Source: Nitrososphaerota archaeon (GTDB lineage: Archaea; Thermoproteota; Bathyarchaeia; Bathyarchaeales; Bathycorpusculaceae). Taken from it: a stretch of DNA of 6,007 nucleotides. Position numbers and translations under genes: made by a program. The notes beneath the pieces are model-generated. The model did no database searches and had not been told where the DNA came from. It saw only the letters and a program-made list of their open reading frames with translations. Location: assembly GCA_031283385.1 (NCBI GenBank), contig JAITBW010000021.1, forward strand, positions 1 through 6,007, given 5' to 3'. Below, piece after piece: positions 1 to 4,917 of this stretch (its first letter is position 1; each line of letters begins with the position of its first letter).

Positions 1-180
1 CAGAAAGTGCTTACTTGTCTTAGTCGTGAGAAGGTGCCTGTTGCGTTTAAGCGTGTGGTTGTTTGTTGTTCAAACTGTGGTAAATCTATGGGTCTTGTGG
101 GTGTGACTAGGCTTGATGGGGTTGGTGGTTTGGTTTATGAGGCTTGGAGTGGTGATAGTGGTGATGATGATTGTTGGTAA
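1..180 (+). CDS. C-terminal fragment of an unrecognised protein with a CCxxC motif
   Basis: Frame 1 is open from the window edge to a TAA at 178-180 and gives the last 59 residues of a protein whose start lies outside the window. The other two + frames are closed by stops, and the minus frames I read also break. The fragment has a Cys at residue 6, a CCSNC cluster at residues 22-26 followed by GKS, a Gly/Val-rich stretch, and an acidic tail (SGDSGDDDCW). The CxxC knuckle followed by Gly resembles half of a zinc ribbon, but the partner cysteines are not visible apart from Cys6, so zinc binding is only a guess. The coding strand is very rich in G and T and poor in C, unlike the lys genes downstream. 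A probable terminator follows, so I infer that it is not part of the lys operon. I do not recognise the family. Confidence 0.6.
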   Translation, partial: QKVLTCLSREKVPVAFKRVVVCCSNCGKSMGLVGVTRLDGVGGLVYEAWSGDSGDDDCW

Positions 181-194
181 GGTCTAATTAATTT

Positions 195-228
195 GCGCCG
201 AAGGCGCTTTGTTCTTTGTAGTTTTTTT
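195..228 (+). terminator. Probable terminator: GC hairpin plus oligo-T
   Basis: A perfect 5-bp GC stem (GCGCC at 195-199, GGCGC at 203-207) encloses a GAA loop. It is followed by T-rich sequence with TTT at 208-210 and a T7 run at 222-228. It begins 15 bases after the stop codon of the upstream gene. Archaeal termination depends chiefly on the oligo-T tract, so the T7 run may be the active part. Placement between two unrelated-looking transcription units fits termination of the upstream gene. Confidence 0.55.
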
Positions 229-240
229 GGTATGGTGTTT

Positions 241-258
241 TTGTTCTATTTGGAACAA
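241..258. promoter_or_regulatory. Perfect 6-6-6 inverted repeat (operator or weak hairpin)
   Basis: TTGTTC at 241-246 and GAACAA at 253-258 are exact inverted copies around a 6-base spacer. The element lies upstream of the probable lysW TATA box. It could be a binding site for a dimeric regulator, or a second weak hairpin reinforcing termination after the upstream gene. Its centre (249.5) is 31 bases from the centre of the next symmetric element (280.5), about three helical turns, which favours the protein-site reading. No binding protein is encoded in the window. Confidence 0.35.
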
Positions 259-271
259 TTATTTGTTAATA

Positions 272-289
272 TGTAACATTTAAGTCACA
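272..289. promoter_or_regulatory. Imperfect 6-6-6 palindrome abutting the TATA box; candidate operator
   Basis: TGTAAC (272-277) and GTCACA (284-289) are inverted copies with one mismatch around ATTTAA. A second, overlapping inverted repeat is AACATT (275-280) with AATGTT (289-294). The element ends just before the TATA-like box, where the BRE would lie. In Sulfolobus the Lrp-type regulator LysM is known to bind upstream of the lysW promoter, so a regulator of that type is a reasonable guess here. The function is inferred from position and symmetry only. Confidence 0.35.
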
Positions 290-343
290 ATGTTTAAAAG
301 TCACACCTTAATAAAAAGTGAAATTCCAATAAAAAAAGTGAAA
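282..343 (+). repeat. Four AAGT(C/G)A(C/A)A octamer repeats before lysW
   Basis: AAGTCACA occurs exactly at 282-289 and 298-305, and AAGTGAAA exactly at 316-323 and 336-343, giving start spacings of 16, 18 and 20 bases. The last two sit in longer near-identical units (AAT, then A5 or A7, then GTGAAAT) at 310-324 and 328-344. The copy at 336-343 also supplies the GTGA ribosome-binding core of lysW. The repeats could be regulator half-sites or the result of small local duplications. Confidence 0.4.
293..300 (+). promoter_or_regulatory. Probable TATA box of the lys operon
   Basis: TTTAAAAG matches the usual archaeal TATA-box style. Transcription would be expected to begin roughly 25 bases downstream, near 320-325, leaving a leader of about 30 bases before the lysW ATG at 351. 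I see no strong purine-rich BRE immediately upstream; that space is occupied by the symmetric element at 272-289 and the AATGTT half-site at 289-294. The position is an inference from consensus, and no start site can be read directly. Confidence 0.5.
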
Positions 344-350
344 TAAAACA

Positions 351-566
351 ATGGTAGACTCAACAAATTCAAACCCGCAAGAAACAAGTATCTGCAAAGC
401 TAACTGTCCCGACTGTGACGCAGAGATAGACGTGCCATCAGACACTGAAATTGGCGAAATTATTAGTTGCTCTGGCTGTGGTCTTGAGCTTGAAGTGAAA
501 GCAGTCAAAGGTGGCTGTGTAGAGCTGCAAGAATTGGCTATTGAAGGCGAAGACTGGGGCGAATAG
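351..566 (+). CDS. lysW: LysW amino-group carrier protein
   Basis: LysW is the small acidic scaffold to which the biosynthetic intermediates are attached; the gamma-carboxyl of its C-terminal Glu forms an amide with the alpha-amino group of 2-aminoadipate or glutamate. The 71-residue product ends in the diagnostic EDWGE (residues 67-71). It carries two zinc knuckles, CPDC (19-22) and CSGCG (40-44), typical of the LysW zinc-ribbon fold. Many LysW proteins are about 54-56 residues; here some 14-16 extra residues precede the first knuckle, and there are further cysteines at 15 and 56. The ATG at 351 is the only Met in the frame. It has a GTGA ribosome-binding core at 338-341, nine bases upstream. 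It is the first gene of the operon, as suits a carrier used by all five enzymes. The family call is secure; the product (lysine or ornithine) is not resolved. Confidence 0.96.
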   Translation: MVDSTNSNPQETSICKANCPDCDAEIDVPSDTEIGEIISCSGCGLELEVKAVKGGCVELQELAIEGEDWGE

Positions 567-573
567 GCGGTTA

Positions 574-611
574 ATCAACAATTCCATTATATTATGTTGA
601 TATCTCTTTTT
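574..611 (+). terminator. Stem-loop plus T5 between lysW and lysX; candidate attenuator
   Basis: ATCAACA (574-580) and TGTTGAT (595-601) are exact 7-base inverted copies around a 14-base loop. A TCTCT stretch and T5 (607-611) follow. The element begins 7 bases after the lysW stop. It could end part of the transcripts after lysW, or protect the 3' end of a short lysW mRNA, so that the carrier is made in excess over the enzymes. The stem is AT-rich and the T run short, so it is at most a leaky terminator. The function is inferred. Confidence 0.35.
587..594 (+). promoter_or_regulatory. Possible internal TATA box before lysX
   Basis: TTATATTA lies in the loop of the inverted repeat between lysW and lysX. 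A start about 25 bases downstream (near 615) would leave a short leader before the lysX ATG at 631. In AT-rich DNA such a match can arise by chance, so this is a weak call. It competes with the attenuator reading of the same stretch. Confidence 0.22.
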
Positions 612-613
612 GA

Positions 614-618
614 AAGGA
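614..618 (+). promoter_or_regulatory. lysX: Ribosome-binding site favouring the lysX ATG at 631
   Basis: AAGGA at 614-618 lies 12 bases before the ATG at 631. It lies inside the reading frame that would begin with the TTG at 610, so it cannot serve that codon. It supports starting lysX at 631, although the spacing is rather long. Confidence 0.45.
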
Positions 619-630
619 TTCTATAGCGCA

Positions 631-1815
631 ATGAGTATAGCTCTTCTTTATGAACGCTCAGAAAATGATGAAGCCGGTTTAAAGCAAACTGCGCAACAGT
701 TAGGTATAGATCTTAGTTTCATGCCTTTTCGTAAGATAGCTTTAACGATATCAAAAGAAGGTTTTAATGTTAAAACCAAAGGTAAAGATTACCTTGAAAC
801 TTTTAACCAAACTGCTGTTGTGATTAATCGGGCGCAAAGCAAAAACCGTCGTTTACAGGCTTCTTATATTATGGAAATGCTTGACAAGAAAACTATAAAC
901 ACCAGTCAAGTAGAGTTTACATGTTACAGTAAATTGCGCACTTTATTGCAGCTTTGGAGAGCTGGTTTGCCTGTTCCTAAGACAGTATTTGTGCCCTGTG
1001 ATGCTTCTGATTTTATGAAAAATCATAATGAAATTCACAATGAGGTTGACATTGCAGATTTATTTCAAGCAGAGCTCTCTCTTGATGATGGTATAGTAAT
1101 TAAAGCCGATGCTGGTACTCATGGCAAAATGATTATGCTCTCAAAAACTCGTGAAGAGCTTCTCTCAAATATAAAAGAGACAAAACCAAATATTATAAAT
1201 CCAATAGGTGTAGTTGCGCAAGAACTGATTAAAAAATGGTTTTATGATCTGCGAATAATAGTTTATAAAGAAAAAGGTAAACAACCAGTATGTCATAATA
1301 CGGCGCTTGCTCGAGCAGGTTTTAAAGATTTTCGTACAAATACTTTTCTTGGTAACTTGGTATTTGAAGCTAAATTACCTCAAAGTGTGCTCGATTTAGC
1401 AAGTAAATGTGGTGACACGTTAGGTAAGGGTAATGATGCTTGGATTTTTGCTCTTGATGCGATGATAAATGTTGTTGATAACAAGCAGCAGGTAGATGAG
1501 GCTTATCTAAAGGCTCAGCTTGATCTTGCGGCGCAGGATTATTTGCCCGTGCAAAAGGTGAAGACGGATGAGACGCGTTTGACAAATTTTTCTGCTTGGA
1601 ATAGTAGGTTAGAGCAAACTTTTAGTACATATGCTAACTCGGATTCTTACCAGAAAGTTAAAAGCGTAATTGATGAAAATATAGAAAGTAACAAATCTGC
1701 TATTGTGTTTCATGAGGCGAACTCTTGTCCAGAGTTCTGGGAAAATACGCGGCTCGTAACGGGTTTGAACGTGGCAGTTCCGCTCTTAAAGGCTGCTCAA
1801 AGTTTAATTGATTAA
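631..1815 (+). CDS. lysX: LysX-type ATP-grasp ligase (LysW--aminoadipate/glutamate ligase), enlarged
   Basis: LysX uses ATP to join the alpha-amino group of 2-aminoadipate (or glutamate, when acting as ArgX) to the C-terminal Glu of LysW. I start it at the ATG at 631: the first residues, MSIALLYER, match the usual opening strand of the family, whereas an in-frame TTG at 610 only adds seven residues. The product is 394 residues. Visible ATP-grasp elements are RAQSKNRR near 67-74, VIKADAGTHGKM with Lys158, YDLR (205-208), FRTNTFLGN (234-242, the family's TN-x3-G loop), metal-ligand Asp276 in FALDA, and Glu362/Asn364 in FHEAN, then the C-terminal VTGLNVA. The usual length is about 280. Most of the excess lies between Asp276 and Glu362, which are 86 residues apart instead of about a dozen. 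The gene immediately follows lysW, its protein substrate. The family is clear; amino-acid preference is unresolved, and the insertion is of unknown role. Confidence 0.9.
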   Translation: MSIALLYERSENDEAGLKQTAQQLGIDLSFMPFRKIALTISKEGFNVKTKGKDYLETFNQTAVVINRAQSKNRRLQASYIMEMLDKKTINTSQVEFTCYSKLRTLLQLWRAGLPVPKTVFVPCDASDFMKNHNEIHNEVDIADLFQAELSLDDGIVIKADAGTHGKMIMLSKTREELLSNIKETKPNIINPIGVVAQELIKKWFYDLRIIVYKEKGKQPVCHNTALARAGFKDFRTNTFLGNLVFEAKLPQSVLDLASKCGDTLGKGNDAWIFALDAMINVVDNKQQVDEAYLKAQLDLAAQDYLPVQKVKTDETRLTNFSAWNSRLEQTFSTYANSDSYQKVKSVIDENIESNKSAIVFHEANSCPEFWENTRLVTGLNVAVPLLKAAQSLID

Positions 1816-1842
1816 AATAGGATCTTTAGGGAGACGAAAAAA

Positions 1843-2898
1843 ATGATGCGCATAGGAATAATTGGTGGTACAGGGTATGTTGGTGGAGAACTTTTGCGGT
1901 TATTACTTTTACATCCGCATGTAGAAATAGCTATGGTTACTTCTCGTCAAAGTGCAGGTGAGTATGTATTTAATGTGCATCCTAATCTTCGTGGTTTAAC
2001 TCAGCTTAAATTTGTGCCACAGGATATATCTGAGCTTCAGAAGAATTGTGATCTAGTTTTTACAGCTACTCCTCATGGTGACTCCGTTAATCTTGTTCCT
2101 GAGCTTCTTTCTACAGGTATCAAAGTTATTGATTTAAGTGCTGATTTTCGTTTAAAAAATCCTGCTGATTATGAAGCGTATTATGGTTGGCAGCATGCTC
2201 ATCCTGAGATGCTTAAAGAAGCTGTTTATGGGTTACCTGAATTGCATCGTGAGGAGATTAAAGGGGCTAGTCTTGTTGCCTGTCCTGGTTGTATGGCTAC
2301 AAGTGCTATCTTAGGTTTAGCTCCTATTATTAAAGCGGGTCTTGTTGATACTGATAAAATTATAGTTGACCTAAAAGTTGGTAGTTCTGGTGGTGGTAGT
2401 AAGCCTACTTCTGCTTCTCATCATCCTGAACGTTTTAGTGGTGTGCGTCCTTATCAAGTTACTATGCATCGTCATATACCTGAAGTGGAGCAGGAACTTT
2501 CACTTCTAAGTGGTCAGCATGTAAAAATTGGTTTCACTCCCCACGCTGTTAACATGGTGCGTGGTATCTTGGCAACAATTCACACTTATCCTAAGCAGCA
2601 AATAACAAGTAAAGATCTCTGGAAGGCTCTTCGTGGTATGTATGGGACTGAGCCATTTGTGCGTTTGGTGAAGTATCAGAAAGGGCCATGTCAATTGCCT
2701 GATCCAAAAGTTGTTGTTGGTACAAACTTTTGTGATGTTGGCTTTGAAATTGATGAACATACAAATCGCCTGTTAATGTTCTCTGCTATTGATAACATGT
2801 GTAAGGGTGCTTCAGGGCAAGGTGTTCAATGTCTTAACTTGCTCATGGGTATAGACGAAACTATGGGTCTTAAAAGTGCTGGTTTTCATCCGATGTGA
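1843..2898 (+). CDS. lysY: LysY, [LysW]-aminoadipyl/glutamyl phosphate reductase (ArgC-like)
   Basis: It reduces the LysW-bound acyl phosphate made by LysZ to the semialdehyde with NADPH; it belongs to the ArgC/aspartate-semialdehyde dehydrogenase family. The 351 residues are of normal family length. A Rossmann dinucleotide-binding motif GIIGGTGYVGGEL opens the protein (5-17), ATPHG is at 75-79, and DLSADFRL at 97-104. The nucleophile is Cys150 in ACPGCMAT, and the catalytic His is most likely His209 in MHRHIPEVE. The 59-residue spacing between them equals that of the known Cys/His pair of Mycobacterium tuberculosis ArgC. Two ATGs in a row (1843, 1846) could start it; AGGGAG at 1828-1833 lies nine bases before the first and favours it. 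It begins 27 bases after lysX. LysW-linked rather than acetyl-linked substrate is inferred from the operon. Confidence 0.94.
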   Translation: MMRIGIIGGTGYVGGELLRLLLLHPHVEIAMVTSRQSAGEYVFNVHPNLRGLTQLKFVPQDISELQKNCDLVFTATPHGDSVNLVPELLSTGIKVIDLSADFRLKNPADYEAYYGWQHAHPEMLKEAVYGLPELHREEIKGASLVACPGCMATSAILGLAPIIKAGLVDTDKIIVDLKVGSSGGGSKPTSASHHPERFSGVRPYQVTMHRHIPEVEQELSLLSGQHVKIGFTPHAVNMVRGILATIHTYPKQQITSKDLWKALRGMYGTEPFVRLVKYQKGPCQLPDPKVVVGTNFCDVGFEIDEHTNRLLMFSAIDNMCKGASGQGVQCLNLLMGIDETMGLKSAGFHPM

Positions 2899-2899
2899 T
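2895..2899 (+). promoter_or_regulatory. lysZ: GTGAT ribosome-binding site overlapping the lysY stop
   Basis: GTGAT overlaps the last base of the final lysY codon and the lysY TGA stop. It lies four bases before the ATG at 2904. It matches the GGUGAU part of the archaeal Shine-Dalgarno sequence, so the GTG at 2895 is better read as part of a ribosome-binding site than as the lysZ start. Terminating ribosomes could re-initiate directly. Confidence 0.5.
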
Positions 2900-2903
2900 T
2901 GCT

Positions 2904-3713
2904 ATGTTGTTAGTAATTAAAATGGGTGGTAGTATTCTCAAAGAAGGGGCATCAAGTGATCTTGTTGCTGATCTGAAGAAGGTAGTTAAAGAGCATAAGG
3001 TTGTTCTTGTTCACGGTGGGGGCGTGGAAGTAACTGAAATTGCTTCTAAACTGGGTAAAGAACAAAAATTTATAATGTCTCCCGATGGTTTCCGTAGTCG
3101 TTATACTGATAAAGAAACAATTGACATCTATACTATGGTTATGGCAGGTAAACTCAATAAACAAATTGTTTTAGCTCTTCAAGCTCAGGGTATTAACGCT
3201 GTTGGTCTAAGTGGACTTGACTCTGCGATTCTTAAGGCGGAGCGTAAAACAAGGCTTATAGTTGTTGATGAGCGTGGGCGTAAGAAAGTAATTGATGGCG
3301 GTTATACAGGTAAAATAACTCAGGTAAACACGGAGCTTATCCATTTGTTACTGGAACAAAATTATTTGCCAATTATAACTCCCATAGCTCTAAGTCAAGA
3401 TTATGACCCTCTTAATGTGGATGGTGATAGGACAGCTGCTATACTTGCGGGTGCTTTAAAGGCAGATAATTTGGTCTTGTTAACTGATGTTGACGGTTTA
3501 ATTCTTAAAGGTACATGTGTGTCAAAAATTGCTGCCTCAGAGGCTAAAGATGTTCTCCCTAGTATCGGAGGGGGTATGAGTACAAAAGTTCATGCCGGAC
3601 TTGAAGCACTTAATCAAGGCGTTAAAGAGGTTTGTATAACTTTGGGAACTGCTAAGCAGCCTATAACTTTGGCTTTAAATCATAAAGTTGGTACAGTGAT
3701 AACTAATGAATGA
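2904..3713 (+). CDS. lysZ: LysZ, [LysW]-aminoadipate/glutamate kinase (ArgB-like)
   Basis: An amino-acid kinase family member that phosphorylates the free side-chain carboxyl of LysW-bound aminoadipate or glutamate with ATP. I start it at the ATG at 2904, giving 269 residues with the usual N-terminus MLLVIKMGGS; an in-frame GTG at 2895 would add three residues and overlap the lysY stop. Motifs in order: Lys6 with the Gly8-Gly9 pair, HGGG (37-40), the LysZ-type segment GFRSRYTDKET (62-72) before the helix ending in KLNK, NVDGDR (171-176), LLTDVDGL (192-199), and GGGMSTK (222-228) near the nucleotide site. The GFRSRYTD segment is what separates it in my reading from ordinary acetylglutamate kinases. 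It starts five bases after lysY and overlaps lysJ by eight bases, so translation is probably coupled at both ends. Confidence 0.94.
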   Translation: MLLVIKMGGSILKEGASSDLVADLKKVVKEHKVVLVHGGGVEVTEIASKLGKEQKFIMSPDGFRSRYTDKETIDIYTMVMAGKLNKQIVLALQAQGINAVGLSGLDSAILKAERKTRLIVVDERGRKKVIDGGYTGKITQVNTELIHLLLEQNYLPIITPIALSQDYDPLNVDGDRTAAILAGALKADNLVLLTDVDGLILKGTCVSKIAASEAKDVLPSIGGGMSTKVHAGLEALNQGVKEVCITLGTAKQPITLALNHKVGTVITNE

Positions 3714-4917
3714 AAAGGAAATAATGAATGCTGAATCTCTCTATTTAGCTAATGTTTTCTCTAAAAAACCACTAGTTTTTACCCGTGGTAAAGGTGCTCT
3801 GTTATGGGATGTTAATGGTAAAGAATATGTTGACTGTGCAAGTAGTTACGGTGTAGCTGCTCTGGGGCATTGTCATCCAAAAATTGTAGCTGCCCTAAAA
3901 GTGCAAGTTGAAAAGTTAATTACTCTTCATAGTTGTTACTATAATGATACGCGTGCTGAATTTATCCAAAAGCTAGTTAGCCTAACTCCTAAGGGTCTTA
4001 ACAAGGCGTTTTTGTCAAATAGTGGTGCAGAGTCTGTAGAGTGTGCTATAAAACTTGCTCGTAAAGCAACAGGAAAAACGGAAATTATAGGTGTAATGGG
4101 TGCTTATCATGGTAAAACTATGGGTGCGCTTTCATTAACTTGGGATAAAAAATATCGTGAACCCTTTATGCCCCTTGTCTCTGATATTAAGCATGTTGCG
4201 CCTGATAATCCTGATAAACTCAGGGAGGCAATAACTGATAAAACTGCCGCAGTAATAATAGAGCCCATCCGCGGCGAAGGTGGCATACGTATTCCACCCG
4301 GTGAGTACTTGTCGCAAGTGCGAGAAATTTGTGATGAGAAAAAGGTATTGTTAATTTTTGATGAAGTGCAAACAAGTTTTGGGCGTACAGGTAAACTTTT
4401 CTGTTGCCAAAATTGGGATGTAACTCCTGATATAATGTGTCTTGCTAAACCCTTTGCCGGTGGTTTACCTATAGGTATTACAGTTGCTAGTGAAGATATA
4501 ATGTCCGCCTTTAAAGTAGGTGAGCATTCGACAACTTTTAGCGGTAGTCCTCTTGTATGCGCCGCAGGTTGTGCTGCTCTTGATGTTCTAATAGAGGAAG
4601 ACTTAGCTGATAAAGCAGCTGTTAATGGAAAATACTTTAAAACGCAACTTAACGAACTTGCTTCTAAACATAAAATTGTTAAAGAAGTGCGTGGTCTAGG
4701 TTTAATGCTTGGTATGGAACTTCGATATGACGTATATGGCGTAATAATGAAAGCGCAAAATAAAGGTGTCCTTATAATAGATGCCGGAAAAACTGTTGTG
4801 CGTATTCTTCCGCCATTGGTTATAAGTAAGGAACAAATTGATACAGTAATTAAAGTGTTAGATGAAGTTTTAGGGGAAGAAGAAAATGAACGAGCAAGCA
4901 GTACGGTTCTTAACTAA
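3706..4917 (+). CDS. lysJ: LysJ, [LysW]-aminoadipate/glutamate semialdehyde transaminase (ArgD-like)
   Basis: A class-III PLP aminotransferase that converts the LysW-bound semialdehyde to LysW-lysine or LysW-ornithine, with glutamate as amino donor. At 403 residues it is of normal size or slightly long. Visible landmarks are TRGKGALLWDVNGKEYVD (26-43), NSGAES (105-110), the GAYHGKTMG region (132-140), IIEPIRGEGG (184-193), FDEVQTSFGRTG (218-229) with PLP-nitrogen-binding Asp219, Schiff-base Lys248 in LAKPFAGGLPIG, STTFSGSP (275-282), and VRILPPL (365-371). The usual GGNP of this family reads SGSP here, a small substitution near the phosphate-binding site. The ATG at 3706 has GTGAT at 3696-3700. 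An ATG at 3724, preceded by AAGGA, is a real alternative that removes six residues. The last residues (about EEENERASSTVLN) are encoded over the ribosome-binding site and start of lysK and form a loose tail. Confidence 0.94.
   Translation: MNEKEIMNAESLYLANVFSKKPLVFTRGKGALLWDVNGKEYVDCASSYGVAALGHCHPKIVAALKVQVEKLITLHSCYYNDTRAEFIQKLVSLTPKGLNKAFLSNSGAESVECAIKLARKATGKTEIIGVMGAYHGKTMGALSLTWDKKYREPFMPLVSDIKHVAPDNPDKLREAITDKTAAVIIEPIRGEGGIRIPPGEYLSQVREICDEKKVLLIFDEVQTSFGRTGKLFCCQNWDVTPDIMCLAKPFAGGLPIGITVASEDIMSAFKVGEHSTTFSGSPLVCAAGCAALDVLIEEDLADKAAVNGKYFKTQLNELASKHKIVKEVRGLGLMLGMELRYDVYGVIMKAQNKGVLIIDAGKTVVRILPPLVISKEQIDTVIKVLDEVLGEEENERASSTVLN

Noticed and set aside
232..276. 14-codon open frame (ATG at 232, TAA at 274-276), considered as a leader peptide for attenuation
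   Set aside because: It lies upstream of the probable TATA box, has no ribosome-binding site in the T-rich stretch before it, and shows no run of Lys or Arg codons.
308..508. Minus-strand open frame opposite lysW
   Set aside because: It lies over a secure LysW gene and its control region, and its product has no recognisable features; it is a shadow frame.
610..630. TTG at 610 as the lysX start
   Set aside because: The seven extra residues precede the conserved N-terminal strand, and the AAGGA site lies within them, pointing to the ATG at 631.
1370..1585. Minus-strand open frame opposite the LysX insertion
   Set aside because: The + frame is continuous with conserved LysX motifs on both sides of it, and the minus product is low-complexity (His, Ser, Pro, Gln) with no domain.
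2506..2760. Minus-strand open frame opposite lysY
   Set aside because: It is fully inside a well-conserved ArgC-family gene and its composition reflects the complementary codons.
2895..2903. GTG at 2895 as the lysZ start
   Set aside because: It overlaps the lysY stop, adds three non-conserved residues, and reads better as part of a GTGAT ribosome-binding site for the ATG at 2904.
2952..3164. Minus-strand open frame opposite lysZ
   Set aside because: It overlaps conserved kinase motifs on the + strand and has no recognisable product.
4135..4317. Minus-strand open frame opposite lysJ
   Set aside because: Short, inside a conserved aminotransferase gene, no motif or ribosome-binding site that I can support.
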